From positions 1,550,001 through 1,614,000 of the forward strand of contig NZ_CP053439.1 of the NCBI RefSeq assembly GCF_000769405.2: a stretch of DNA of 64,000 nt. The letters run 5' to 3'. The notes under the pieces are model-generated. The model saw only the letters and a list, made by a program, of their open reading frames with translations. It was not told the DNA's origin and did no database searches. Every line of letters starts with the position of its first letter. Position 1 is the stretch's first letter. Source of the DNA: Rhizobium brockwellii. Lineage in GTDB: Bacteria; Pseudomonadota; Alphaproteobacteria; Rhizobiales; Rhizobiaceae. Of this stretch, positions 43,620 to 52,288 are shown piece after piece. The translations under genes and the position numbers were made by a program.

Positions 43620-43833
43620 GAGCAATGTCCTTCTGTGAAAAACGGCGTTGATAATCGGGATCATACCCCCTGGATTTTAGGGATACTATTTTTTGATCGG
43701 TCGGGTCGCAAGCTCAATACTTGGGCAAATACACTCTTGTGCCGAGAATTTTCCAAGGCTGGAGCATCGCTTTACACATCGGCATGTGGTCTTTACGGTC
43801 CGGCGGTTCCAGCTTCTCACGGGCATTCCATTC

Positions 43834-45711
43834 ATGGCCACTTCGCGCACTGCTCTTCCCGACGATCTGCTGATCAACGCGTCCGACGAGGTGCTGACGC
43901 GCCAGGATCTCGTGCTGACGGCGCTCGGACGCCGGCCCGCCGACAGACTGTTGCGGGTCGGCAGGTTGCTCGATGTCCATTCGAGAACATGGCTCGACGA
44001 TCAGGAGATCGTCATCAAGGGCCGCCGTATCGCCTATGTCGGCCCCGCCGGCAGTTACGCAGGCGAGGTGAGCGAGCGGTTCTCCGAGCCGGATCTTGCG
44101 GCCGTGCCGGGCTTCGGCGAGGCGCACAAACATATCGAAAGCTCCCATCTGACCCCGGAATGGGAGGCGGCTTTGGTGATGCCGCATGGCGTGACCTGGA
44201 CATGCGAGGCGAGCCACGAGTTTTCCAATGTCAACGGCGCCCGCAATCTGGAATTCTGGCTGGAAGCGCGCCGACGCGGATCGCCGATGAAAATCTTTCC
44301 GCTGCCTGGCTCCGCCGTGCCGCCGACCGCTTATGAATGGGGTGGCGGCTGGTTCGGCTACGATGAGCAGAAGGCCTTCCTTTCCGAAAGCATGATGGTC
44401 GCCGGGCTCGACGAGGTCATGGACTGGCCGTCCATATCCGATCCCGGCAATCCTTCCTACGATCGGCTGTGGGGCATGATCGGCGCGACCTTCGAGCAGC
44501 GCGGCGTGGTCGAGGGCCACGGTGCCGGACTGCGCGACATGGCCTCGATCAATGCCTTTGCCGCGGCAGGTCTCGCCTCCGATCACGAAGGCTGGTTTCT
44601 CGATGAGATCTGGCAGAAACTCCTCCACGGCCTTTTCATCGAGCTCAGGCCGCATTCCCTGCCGGAGGTCATCCGCGGGCTGATCGACAAGGGACTGACG
44701 GACTGGTCGCAGATCGCCCTGGTGACCGACGATCGCAGCGCCTCGGACACACTGAAAATCGGTGCGACCGACCACAATGTCCGGCTTGCCATTGAAAACG
44801 GCCTTGCGCCGGAGGTTGCCATTCAGTGCGTCACCCTCAATCCGGCACGCCATATGCGGCTGACGCCTTGGGTCGGATCGATCGCGCCGGGCCGTTTCGC
44901 CGATTTCGTTCTTCTCAGCGACGTCGCCAGCCTGTCGATCGAAAAAGTGTGGGCCGACGGGCGTCCTGTGTCCGAGGGTGCGACATTCATTGGCGTGCGT
45001 CCCGAAATCGATTGGCCGCAATGGGCGACGCGCACCGTGAAAATAGACAGGACGGTCACGGCTGACGATTTCCGCATCGAGGCGCCGGCGAACCGGACCG
45101 CGGTCAACGCAGCACTTTTGCGGCCGTTTCACTGGCACGACGATTTCATCACCATGGGATTGCCGGTGGAAGAGGGCGCCGTGCAGCGGGATCCCGCGCG
45201 CAATGTCACCAAATTCTCGATTGTCGACCGGTTCTCCGGGGAGGCCAAGGTCTCCAGGATGTTCTGGCTGGGCACCGGGCCGCGCACGCCGGAGACGGCA
45301 CTCGCCTCCACGCTCGGGCACGACAAGCACAATATCTGGACGGTCGGCTCATCCGACGAGGCGATGGCGATATCAGTCAATGCCCTGAACGAGCAGCAGG
45401 GTGGCTGGGTGCTGGTATCCGGCGGCAAGATTCTTGCCCGCGTCCGCTATGAGGTCGGCGGCCTGATGACGGCGCGTTCGGCCGAAGCGCTCGATGCGGA
45501 GATGCAGGCTCTCTATGCGGCCGGTGCTGGGATCGACTGGATGTACGAGCCGACCTTCTCGCCCCGATGGTGGCCGGGATTTCCCGAACGCCTGTCGTTT
45601 GCGACGCTGACCTGCTCGCCCTGGCGCTGGGTCCTGGTCGCGCCGTCGGAGCTGGCGCCGGAGGGGTTCGTCAACGTGCTCACCGGCAAAACCCATCCGA
45701 TCACCTGGTGA
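43834..45711 (+). CDS. Adenine deaminase-family amidohydrolase
   Basis: A 625-residue metal-dependent amidohydrolase resembling adenine deaminase (adenine to hypoxanthine plus ammonia). Metal-site motifs are visible: HKHIESS near residue 98, SHEFSNVNG, and the catalytic Asp region VTDDRSASDTL. The C-terminal domain ends near residue 625 with NVLTGKTHPITW. It is divergent from the PotD-type transporter operon (214-bp gap), suggesting shared control; the substrate may be a purine or another cyclic amide. The ATG at 43834 has no strong ribosome site. Confidence 0.85.
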   Translation: MATSRTALPDDLLINASDEVLTRQDLVLTALGRRPADRLLRVGRLLDVHSRTWLDDQEIVIKGRRIAYVGPAGSYAGEVSERFSEPDLAAVPGFGEAHKHIESSHLTPEWEAALVMPHGVTWTCEASHEFSNVNGARNLEFWLEARRRGSPMKIFPLPGSAVPPTAYEWGGGWFGYDEQKAFLSESMMVAGLDEVMDWPSISDPGNPSYDRLWGMIGATFEQRGVVEGHGAGLRDMASINAFAAAGLASDHEGWFLDEIWQKLLHGLFIELRPHSLPEVIRGLIDKGLTDWSQIALVTDDRSASDTLKIGATDHNVRLAIENGLAPEVAIQCVTLNPARHMRLTPWVGSIAPGRFADFVLLSDVASLSIEKVWADGRPVSEGATFIGVRPEIDWPQWATRTVKIDRTVTADDFRIEAPANRTAVNAALLRPFHWHDDFITMGLPVEEGAVQRDPARNVTKFSIVDRFSGEAKVSRMFWLGTGPRTPETALASTLGHDKHNIWTVGSSDEAMAISVNALNEQQGGWVLVSGGKILARVRYEVGGLMTARSAEALDAEMQALYAAGAGIDWMYEPTFSPRWWPGFPERLSFATLTCSPWRWVLVAPSELAPEGFVNVLTGKTHPITW

Positions 45712-45820
45712 CGCTGCGGTCCACCAAAATTCCACCTGATTGATCTTCTTACGGCAGCAAATAGAAAGCGTTAACCATAGTCCCGTAGACAACGAACAGG
45801 ATCAATGGAACCTGTGTTCG

Positions 45821-46120
45821 ATGGCTACTGAAATGACCCGCCGGCCCGCTGGCGCCAATGAAGGCAGAGTTATTGCCTTTCCCGCTGGAACCGGAACTGC
45901 CAATGTCGAGCGCTGCGCGCGCGAACTCGGCCGGCGGCACGGCGCAGATGCGATAGAATTCTGGAAGGCCGAATGCCGCAGGCTTGCCGATCAGCTTCTG
46001 GCGGCCGGGATGCCGGAGAGTGATGTCGGTCAGCGGGTGCTGCAGTTTCAGCAAGATGTCCAGAGCGAACTGGTCTTCAGCCACCAAAACGGACCACTGC
46101 CCAAGTCTCAAAATCGATAG
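45821..46120 (+). CDS. Small DUF6074-like protein
   Basis: A 99-residue protein with the pattern VIAFPAG, then a helical segment VERCARELGRRHGADAIEFW and a Gln/Leu-rich end (RVLQFQQDVQSEL). This matches the small rhizobial DUF6074 family, function unknown. It is probably cytoplasmic, with no signal. ATG at 45821 is chosen by family-like start. It is convergent with the FmdE-like gene. Family assignment is from memory of its layout and is moderate. Confidence 0.6.
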   Translation: MATEMTRRPAGANEGRVIAFPAGTGTANVERCARELGRRHGADAIEFWKAECRRLADQLLAAGMPESDVGQRVLQFQQDVQSELVFSHQNGPLPKSQNR

Positions 46121-46161
46121 TGGCGATCTTCGGGGAGGTCTGCCGAATCTGAGTGGTCGTC

Positions 46162-46668
46162 CTATCCCTCTTCGTAAACCGCCTCCGGCGGCAGCGCCAG
46201 CAGGCGGTCCGCCATCTCCTGCTTTAGCCAGGCGAGACGCTCCTCTTCCTGGGGTGTCCGGCCGGGCTTCCGGCCGAGCATGATGAATTCCTCGCGAACA
46301 TGGCCGTCGCGCAGTTGCAGGGTGACGGTGCGGCCGCGATAGCTGAGTTCGAAGACGTAGCGGGCGAGGATATCGCCGCGCTCCGGCCGATCGAGCGAGG
46401 GGTCGACGCTGTAGCGTCCTTCCGTCAATGCGCGTGTCACCATTTCGAAGGCGTCACGCCCGCCCGGGCCGCGAAAGGCCGTGCGGATCGAGATTTCGCG
46501 GCGCTCCGGCGGTCCGTCGGCGCTGAGCAGCGGAAAGGCGCGCTCCATCACCTTGAAGGCATGGGCGACACCACCGGGAAAACCATAGCCGTGATAATGC
46601 ATGATGTCGGCGAAGCCGTAGGCAAGCGGCTTGCCGTCTTCGAGCACTTCGATCTTCGTTTCGTTCAT
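46162..46668 (-). CDS. FmdE-like protein at the end of a metal-type ABC operon
   Basis: A 168-residue soluble protein. The central segment MHYHGYGFPGGVAHAFKVME resembles the FmdE-family layout (H-G-x-x-C-P-G then a helix), but the Cys is Phe. ISIRTAFRGPGGRDAFEMV follows. The remainder has a beta-rich half (YVFELSYRGRTVTLQLR) and a charged tail. The ATG at 46668 overlaps the stop of the upstream gene (ATGA). It is the last gene of the six-gene transporter operon. No other family is recognised. A metal-handling or cofactor role is suggested only by context. Confidence 0.6.
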   Translation of the reverse strand: MNETKIEVLEDGKPLAYGFADIMHYHGYGFPGGVAHAFKVMERAFPLLSADGPPERREISIRTAFRGPGGRDAFEMVTRALTEGRYSVDPSLDRPERGDILARYVFELSYRGRTVTLQLRDGHVREEFIMLGRKPGRTPQEEERLAWLKQEMADRLLALPPEAVYEEG

Positions 46669-47285
46669 TCCGATTTTCCCTTGTCCAGTTCCTTGCGCAT
46701 CCACGGAAGGAAACCATCCAGGAAGCGCGTCGTCGCCGGCATGAAATGCGATCCGTGGTGGAAGCAGGGGTCGAGGCTGGTGATCACCATGCGCCCCGCC
46801 GTCGTGACCTCGTCTACATAGAGGATCGGCTTGCCTTCCTCGTTCACCGCCAGAACCTCGACGCCCTTGGGTGGGTCGAACCAGCCGTGAAGGTGCCAGG
46901 TCAGGTCGTCCTGCCCGAGATGTTCGAACAGCGAGTGGTCGGGTGCCGAGATCCTGACGCCGAGATCGGCGCCCTCGGTCAGCCACCACCACCAGTTTGT
47001 CGGTTGCGGCGTGAAATGGATCGCCGGCAGGAACGCTTCCCATGCCGTCTCGCCGGTCGCAACGATCGTGCCGCCCTGGTCGAGATAGGCGCGCAGTTGC
47101 GCCGCATGCGGCGCCATCCGGTCCGCCGGCGTCCGGCAGGGAATGAACAGCACCTGGTGTTCGCTGAGTTCGACCGAGGGCAGCTCCTCCGGGCGCACCA
47201 GCCTGTCGAAATGATACCGGTAACGCGGCGCTTCCAGCGTCTCAATGTGGTAGTAGGCGCCGGGATGGATCGCGAGCACGCTCAT
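46665..47285 (-). CDS. GATase-like-fold protein, second of pair
   Basis: A 206-residue protein of glutamine-amidotransferase/ThuA-like fold without an obvious nucleophile elbow. It starts MSVLAIHPGAYYHIETLEAP and has LRAYLDQGGTIVATGETAWE, with a tryptophan-rich NWWWWLTEGADL and MVITSLDPCFHHGSHFMPAT. No catalytic Cys-His-Glu triad is visible. It is joined to both neighbours by ATGA overlaps. A companion of the same fold lies at 47282-47899, so the two may form a heterodimer. Function is unknown. Confidence 0.7.
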   Translation of the reverse strand: MSVLAIHPGAYYHIETLEAPRYRYHFDRLVRPEELPSVELSEHQVLFIPCRTPADRMAPHAAQLRAYLDQGGTIVATGETAWEAFLPAIHFTPQPTNWWWWLTEGADLGVRISAPDHSLFEHLGQDDLTWHLHGWFDPPKGVEVLAVNEEGKPILYVDEVTTAGRMVITSLDPCFHHGSHFMPATTRFLDGFLPWMRKELDKGKSE

Positions 47286-47899
47286 CGGTTCAGCTCCCCC
47301 GCCAGCCAGGCGATAACACGGCCGGCCAGATGCCTCTTGATGTCGGGATCGTCTCCGCAGCCCCAGAACTCGTTTCCGGCATGCGACAATAGTTCTCCGC
47401 CCGCCGGCCGCGCCCAGATCCAGTCGACGGGGACCGCAGCCGGTCCCAATGTATTGATCGCAACGGCGCCTGATGGCATCGGATTGTGTCCGCGGCCGTA
47501 GAAACCGGCGACGCCGCGGTTCGTTTCCAGCATCCTCTGGTCGATGCCGGCAAAAACAGGATGGTCGAATTGCCTGACCTGCACGAAGTCGGCTCTTTTC
47601 GGCTGCGGCATGGGAACATAGGTGCCGAGCTCCGGAAGAATCGGCCGAAGCATGTGGCCGTTGAAGACCCACCGGCCGCCTCGGTCGAGGAAGGATGCCG
47701 CCGCCGGCGCGTATCTGAGGAAGCCGACCTGATCGAGATGGGTCGTGGTGATGAGGCCACTTACGGCGGCGAAATGCGCCTCGGTCAGCTCCATCTCGCG
47801 TACGGTGATCAGCTTGCCTTGCGCGGTCGCCTCGGCGAAAGCCGGCGGGCTCATGCTGAAAGGGTCTTGATAATGCGACTGGATCAGAAGGATGCTCAT
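47282..47899 (-). CDS. GATase-like-fold protein, first of pair
   Basis: A 205-residue protein related in fold to its downstream neighbour. It starts MSILLIQSHYQDPFSMSPPA and has RYAPAAASFLDRGGRWVFNG, FDHPVFAGIDQRMLETNRG and NEFWGCGDDPDIKRHLAGRV near the end. No clear nucleophile Cys elbow is seen. The ATG at 47899 overlaps the ABC ATPase stop by ATGA. The coupling suggests it works on or with the transported ligand. No published family is recognised. Confidence 0.7.
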   Translation of the reverse strand: MSILLIQSHYQDPFSMSPPAFAEATAQGKLITVREMELTEAHFAAVSGLITTTHLDQVGFLRYAPAAASFLDRGGRWVFNGHMLRPILPELGTYVPMPQPKRADFVQVRQFDHPVFAGIDQRMLETNRGVAGFYGRGHNPMPSGAVAINTLGPAAVPVDWIWARPAGGELLSHAGNEFWGCGDDPDIKRHLAGRVIAWLAGELNR

Positions 47900-48654
47900 G
47901 CGGCGCAAATTCCTGCAAAGGCGGGCAGAACCGCCTGATGCCTGTCGCCTGTCGGGCCGATAAGCTGGACCACCCGCATCGGGACACCGTAAAGCCGTTC
48001 GAGATGTTCCGGCGTGATCGTCTCCGCGACCGGACCGAACAGCGATTGACCATCCGGCATCATGAGCAGCGCGTCGTCGGCAGCGGCAAGCGCATGGTTC
48101 GGATCATGCGTCGTGAAGGCGATTGCCTTGTCGCGCGGTTCGCGCAGGCTTTTGAGCAGGTTCAGCAGCCGCTCCTGGTTGCGAAGGTCGAGTGCCGCCG
48201 CCGGCTCGTCGAGGACGATCGCCTCCGACCCGGTGGCGAGCGCTCGCGCCAGAAGCACGAGCTGCCGTTCGCCGCCGGAAAGCCGGTCGAAGAAATGATC
48301 GGCAAAGCGGGCCGCTCCCGCCCGTTCGAGCGCGGCATGGGCAATCTCGAAATCGGAAGGTCCCGGTTGCCCGAACAGGCCGAGATGCGCTGCCCGCCCC
48401 ATGACGGCGACATCGATGGCGCGGTAGCGCTGGTTGCTGCTTCCGGTCTGCGGGACGTAGCCGACAATGTCGGGCGCCACCCGGCTGCCTTCGTCCAGCC
48501 GCTGGAAGCCGAGCATGGCTTTCAGCGTCGTCGTCTTACCACGGCCGTTGGGGCCGAGAATGGCGAGCGAACGCCCGACGGGAACCGAGAAACTCAGGCT
48601 GTCGAGGATGGTGCGCACCCCGAACCTGACGACTGCATCCGTCAATCCGATCAT
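47896..48654 (-). CDS. ABC transporter ATP-binding protein, FecE/BtuD type
   Basis: A 252-residue ATPase of iron-siderophore/B12-type importers. Walker A is GPNGRGKTTT at about residues 34-43, signature LSGGERQLVLLARAL, Walker B IVLDEPAAALDLR. It pairs with the upstream FecCD-type permease with ATGA overlap. The transporter architecture indicates uptake of a chelated metal, cobalamin-like, or oxyanion compound. Confidence 0.92.
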   Translation of the reverse strand: MIGLTDAVVRFGVRTILDSLSFSVPVGRSLAILGPNGRGKTTTLKAMLGFQRLDEGSRVAPDIVGYVPQTGSSNQRYRAIDVAVMGRAAHLGLFGQPGPSDFEIAHAALERAGAARFADHFFDRLSGGERQLVLLARALATGSEAIVLDEPAAALDLRNQERLLNLLKSLREPRDKAIAFTTHDPNHALAAADDALLMMPDGQSLFGPVAETITPEHLERLYGVPMRVVQLIGPTGDRHQAVLPAFAGICAA

Positions 48655-49715
48655 GATCCCGTCCTTTCGCGATAGTGATGGCGCAGGAGAGCGGCGAAGA
48701 TCGGCGCGCCGACAAGGGCGGTGATGACGCCGAGCGGGATTTCCGCCGCCGTCGCGGTGCGGGCGAGGGTGTCGATGCAGACCATGAATCCTGCGCCGAG
48801 CACGGCGGCTGCCGGCAGCAGCGCGCGGTGATCATGGCCGACCAGCAAACGGGCGGCGTGGGGAATGACAATGCCGATCCAGCCGATGATGCCGGAGACT
48901 GCGACCTGGCTGCCGACGATGACGGCGATAAGGCAGAAGACCAGCCATCTCTCGCGCGTCGTATTGGCGCCGAGGCTGCGGGCCTCGGCCTCGTCGAGCG
49001 ACAGGATGTTGAGCCGGAAGCGGAGCATCCACAGGAAGCAGCTTCCGAGAATGAGACCCGGTGCTGCCACCAGCGTGCGCTCCCAGGTGGCTGTCGCGAA
49101 AGATCCCATCAGCCAGTAGACGATGGCGGGAAGGGATGTGTTGGGATCGGCGATGAATTGCAGCAGCGAAACAACCGCCGAAAACATCGAGCTTATGACC
49201 AGCCCCGACAGGATCACGGTCACCGTTTCCGACCGGCCGTTGATGCGCGACAGCAGCCCCACCAGGATGACGGCCGCCATGCCGCAGAGGAACACCATGG
49301 CGATCAGCGGAAATCCCCAGATACCGAGCATGATCGCCAGCGCGCCACCGAAGGCGGCACCTTGGGAAATGCCCAATATATCTGGCGAAACCAGCGGATT
49401 ACGGAACACGCCCTGAAGACCGGCGCCCGAGATTGCGAGCCCCGCGCCGGCAAGTGCCGCAAGCACGACACGCGGCGCCCGCACCAGCAGCACGATGCGC
49501 TCGTCGATCCCGGTAAGCTCCCGCGAGGGGTCGCTGATCCCCTGCCAGATCAGCTCCAGCGCGCGTACAGCCGGCACCGAGAACCGCCCGACGCAGAGGC
49601 TGACGGTGAAGGCGACCACAAGCAGCGCCAGCAGCAAGGCGAAGACCAGCGTCTGCCTGGCGAGGTGAACCCGGCGGACAGCCGGCGCCGTCTCCTCATG
49701 CGTCATCGTCGCCAT
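48651..49715 (-). CDS. ABC transporter permease, FecCD/BtuC type
   Basis: A 354-residue permease with many membrane helices of the iron/corrinoid importer family. RAPRVVLAALAGAGLAISGA, GVFRNPLVSPDILGISQGA and IGWIGIVIPHAARLLVGHDH are the family hallmarks. The start ATG at 49715 is 4 bp after the binding-protein stop and its stop overlaps the ATPase ATG. Substrate unassigned. Confidence 0.94.
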   Translation of the reverse strand: MATMTHEETAPAVRRVHLARQTLVFALLLALLVVAFTVSLCVGRFSVPAVRALELIWQGISDPSRELTGIDERIVLLVRAPRVVLAALAGAGLAISGAGLQGVFRNPLVSPDILGISQGAAFGGALAIMLGIWGFPLIAMVFLCGMAAVILVGLLSRINGRSETVTVILSGLVISSMFSAVVSLLQFIADPNTSLPAIVYWLMGSFATATWERTLVAAPGLILGSCFLWMLRFRLNILSLDEAEARSLGANTTRERWLVFCLIAVIVGSQVAVSGIIGWIGIVIPHAARLLVGHDHRALLPAAAVLGAGFMVCIDTLARTATAAEIPLGVITALVGAPIFAALLRHHYRERTGS

Positions 49716-49719
49716 GACG

Positions 49720-50823
49720 TCACTTCGCCTCGAACTGTGCGTAGTCGGCGGCGGCGCCCTGTTCCTTCAGCCAAAGGATATTGTCGATATCGCTATCGGT
49801 CAGGTCGTAATTGTAAAGCGTCTTGTAGGCCGTCCTCATCTCTGTGCGCAGATCGTATTTGAAGGTCTCGGGATGGAGCAGGTTGGCCGTCCACATCCAG
49901 GACAGCGGCGATTCCTGGCTCGGCGGATCCCAGCGATAGCCGCCGAGCGGCATCTTGTAGACCCGCTTGGATTTGGCGGCATTGGTCAGAGACAGGATCG
50001 GATCGTTATAGACCCAGTCGACGTTCAGCTTTGCCTCGAATGCATTGAGGAAGATGACGTCGGGGTTCCACGCTGCGATCTGTTCCTTGTTCACCGAGAC
50101 GGTGCCGTTGAGTTCGGCCGAGGCGTTTTTGCCGCCGGCAAGCTCGATGGACCAGGCATTGTAATTGCCCTTGGTGCCGGAGGCGCTGATATCGGAGAGC
50201 GCACGGCCGAGATAGAGAACGTTCGGCTTCTTGTCGTCGGGGATAGCAGTTGCCTTGGCTTCGATATCCTTCTGGACGCGGTCGCGCCATTCCACCAGTT
50301 CGCCGATCCGCTCTGGCTTGCCGATCGCCTTCGCGGCCATGGTCATATAGTCGCGGGTCAGCTCTTCCGTGCCGTAGAGGATCAGCATCGTGGTGAGCCC
50401 GGCATTGGTGATGGGCGCGACGATGTCGGCGCCGCGATCACCCCATTGGATGACGAGGTCGGGATTGGCGGCGGTGAGCGCCTCGACGTTCGGCACGAAA
50501 TTCGGCGCCGTCACGTCCGATGGAATATCCTTCGCCTCGGGGAAGATCTTTCCGAGAATCCCTTCGACCACGGCGCTCTTTGCCGTCGGGTTCATGCCAA
50601 TGAGCTTCCGGGTGCTGCCATCCAGCGCGATGACGGTGGAAGCCATTGGGATGACGATCGAGACGACACGTTCGGCAGGCTTTGCCAGCAGTACCTCGCG
50701 GTTCCCCTGATCCTTGAAGACGATCTCTTCGGCAAAAGCTGCCGGTGCAAACATCATCGCGGCAAGTGCAGCCGCCATGCGGCGGCGCGAAGCAGTTGTG
50801 ATAATAAGCGAAAGCGGAACCAT
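49720..50823 (-). CDS. ABC transporter substrate-binding protein, FecB/BtuF type
   Basis: A 367-residue exported binding protein of the helical-backbone type III fold. Signal peptide MVPLSLIITTASRRRMAAAL continues to AAFA before the mature start EEIVFKDQGNREVLL. Family segments are AERVVSIVIPMAST, EALTAANPDLVIQWGD, a long inter-domain helix and a final Trp-rich lobe (SPLSWMWTANLLHPE). ATG 50823 has GGGGAG upstream; an in-frame ATG at 50853 is unlikely. It heads the six-gene operon. It may bind a metal-chelate, oxyanion or corrinoid ligand, and sequence does not decide which. Confidence 0.92.
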   Translation of the reverse strand: MVPLSLIITTASRRRMAAALAAMMFAPAAFAEEIVFKDQGNREVLLAKPAERVVSIVIPMASTVIALDGSTRKLIGMNPTAKSAVVEGILGKIFPEAKDIPSDVTAPNFVPNVEALTAANPDLVIQWGDRGADIVAPITNAGLTTMLILYGTEELTRDYMTMAAKAIGKPERIGELVEWRDRVQKDIEAKATAIPDDKKPNVLYLGRALSDISASGTKGNYNAWSIELAGGKNASAELNGTVSVNKEQIAAWNPDVIFLNAFEAKLNVDWVYNDPILSLTNAAKSKRVYKMPLGGYRWDPPSQESPLSWMWTANLLHPETFKYDLRTEMRTAYKTLYNYDLTDSDIDNILWLKEQGAAADYAQFEAK

Positions 50824-50909
50824 GGTGTCTCCCCGTATGACGATGAGCGCCATTCCTATTCCGCGTATTTATTCTTGTCTACAAATCTCCACTTTAATTA
50901 GCGATATGA

Positions 50910-52001
50910 CTACCGCATCAGCCCAGCGGACCGGAGGGCGTCTTCAATGATTTTCTGAATGCCGCCACGATCGCTACCTGTGCTGAATGGATCTGTAGCG
51001 TTTTCCGGTTGCGTAGCAGAGGCTTTCGCGTCGCGCCGCTTTTCAAATGAGGGGACGAGACCCCAGGACCTGGCAATTTCGACGGTCGAGGAAATTCCGA
51101 CGTCAAGCATGAAGGGGCCGCTTGTCCCATAGCCGGTGCCGACATCGAGAGGCGTACCATGCCTCATACCGGCAATCGTATAGAGCTCGATCACGTCGAC
51201 GCCATGAGCATCAGTCCAGACCTTTCGCTGATGTCGTCCGATATCTTCCACACGGGCTGGCGATGCGTCGACGCCGTGGACATTTCTCCACTGTTCAACG
51301 ATCGCATTCGCATTGGATGGCACGACGGTGCTGTCTGCGGTTCCCTGCCATATTGCTAATGTCGGCCATCGGCCCTTGTGCCCTGAAGCGTTTCTCAACC
51401 GCCGTTCCAGCTCTTTGGCAGTCGGGCCGCCATGACCGCGCATACGGTCGAACGCCTCGGGAATGGTTGCAGCACTTGCATATGGCAGGCCGGCAATCAT
51501 CGCGCCGCCCGCAAAAACCTCGGGATAGGTTGCCAGCATAGCGGCTGTCATTGCGCCGCCGGCCGAAAGCCCAGTCACGAACACGCGCCTGCTGTCGATA
51601 CCGTGTTCCGCAACGACCTTTGCGATCATCTGGCGAATGGAAAAGACCTCGCCGTGATCCCGGCTTATGTCCTCGGGGTTGAACCAATTGAAGCAGAGGT
51701 TTGGATTGTTTGCCCGTCGTTGTTCGGGAAACAGCAGCGCGAAGCCATAATCCTCGGCCAATCGCGACCACCCGGACCCGATATCATACCCGGCGGCAGT
51801 CTGGGTGCAGCCGTGCAGGACGACGACCAGGGCCATGTTTTTCCCGCGCTTCGACGGCAGATAGGTGTAGCCCCCCAAGGCGCCCGCGTTTGAACCAAAT
51901 GCGTCCAGGGCGACGAGATCGGGATTATTCTGCGTAGGTTGGGCGCGAAGGGTTCCTCGCAGCGCAGCAAGGCGTGCGAGCGTGTCTGACATAGATCTCA
52001 T
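50910..52001 (-). CDS. PHB-depolymerase-like esterase (alpha/beta hydrolase)
   Basis: A 363-residue esterase of the LpqC / PHB depolymerase family. The oxyanion-region VVLHGCTQTAAGYD and the nucleophile Ser in FVTGLSAGGAMTAAMLAT are conserved, with a catalytic Asp near IWQGTADSTV and a His in GMRHGTPLDVG. No classic signal peptide is visible, although the family is often extracellular. Start ATG 52001 has GGAG seven bases upstream. Activity on short-chain polyesters or aryl esters is likely. It is monocistronic by context. Confidence 0.9.
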   Translation of the reverse strand: MRSMSDTLARLAALRGTLRAQPTQNNPDLVALDAFGSNAGALGGYTYLPSKRGKNMALVVVLHGCTQTAAGYDIGSGWSRLAEDYGFALLFPEQRRANNPNLCFNWFNPEDISRDHGEVFSIRQMIAKVVAEHGIDSRRVFVTGLSAGGAMTAAMLATYPEVFAGGAMIAGLPYASAATIPEAFDRMRGHGGPTAKELERRLRNASGHKGRWPTLAIWQGTADSTVVPSNANAIVEQWRNVHGVDASPARVEDIGRHQRKVWTDAHGVDVIELYTIAGMRHGTPLDVGTGYGTSGPFMLDVGISSTVEIARSWGLVPSFEKRRDAKASATQPENATDPFSTGSDRGGIQKIIEDALRSAGLMR

Positions 52002-52220
52002 GAAAGTCTCCGCCAATCAGCAGCCGGGATGGCGGTGATGCTGAACTAAACGTGTCAGTCTACGAAAAGGTTGCTGCAGTGCACAATGTTTTTCGATAAG
52101 ACGGCCAGATCAGAGATCTGTCGAAAGCGCCAGCGCATACGGCTCTCCACAGCGCGTAAAACTGGAGATGGAGCAGCTCCATCACCTGGGCCTAAGAAAT
52201 AGGGCACCTCAAACGACATA

Positions 52221-52242
52221 AAACCCGCGCTTCCGCGGGTTT
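52221..52242 (-). terminator. Terminator downstream of katE
   Basis: AAACCCGCG pairs with CGCGGGTTT around a 4-base loop, followed on the minus strand by TTTTA. It lies 47 bp beyond the katE stop. A perfect inverted repeat GATGGAG-CAG-CTCCATC at 52167-52183 lies beyond it, with no gene in the 287-bp gap to the esterase. Confidence 0.8.
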
Positions 52243-52288
52243 CATTCTCACGACCAGTCACTCTCGTGCCGTTATGGCGACGAGACGG

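Noticed and set aside
52167..52183. Perfect inverted repeat GATGGAG-CAG-CTCCATC
   Set aside because: Could be an operator, but it lies in a 3' region beyond the katE terminator with no obvious start nearby
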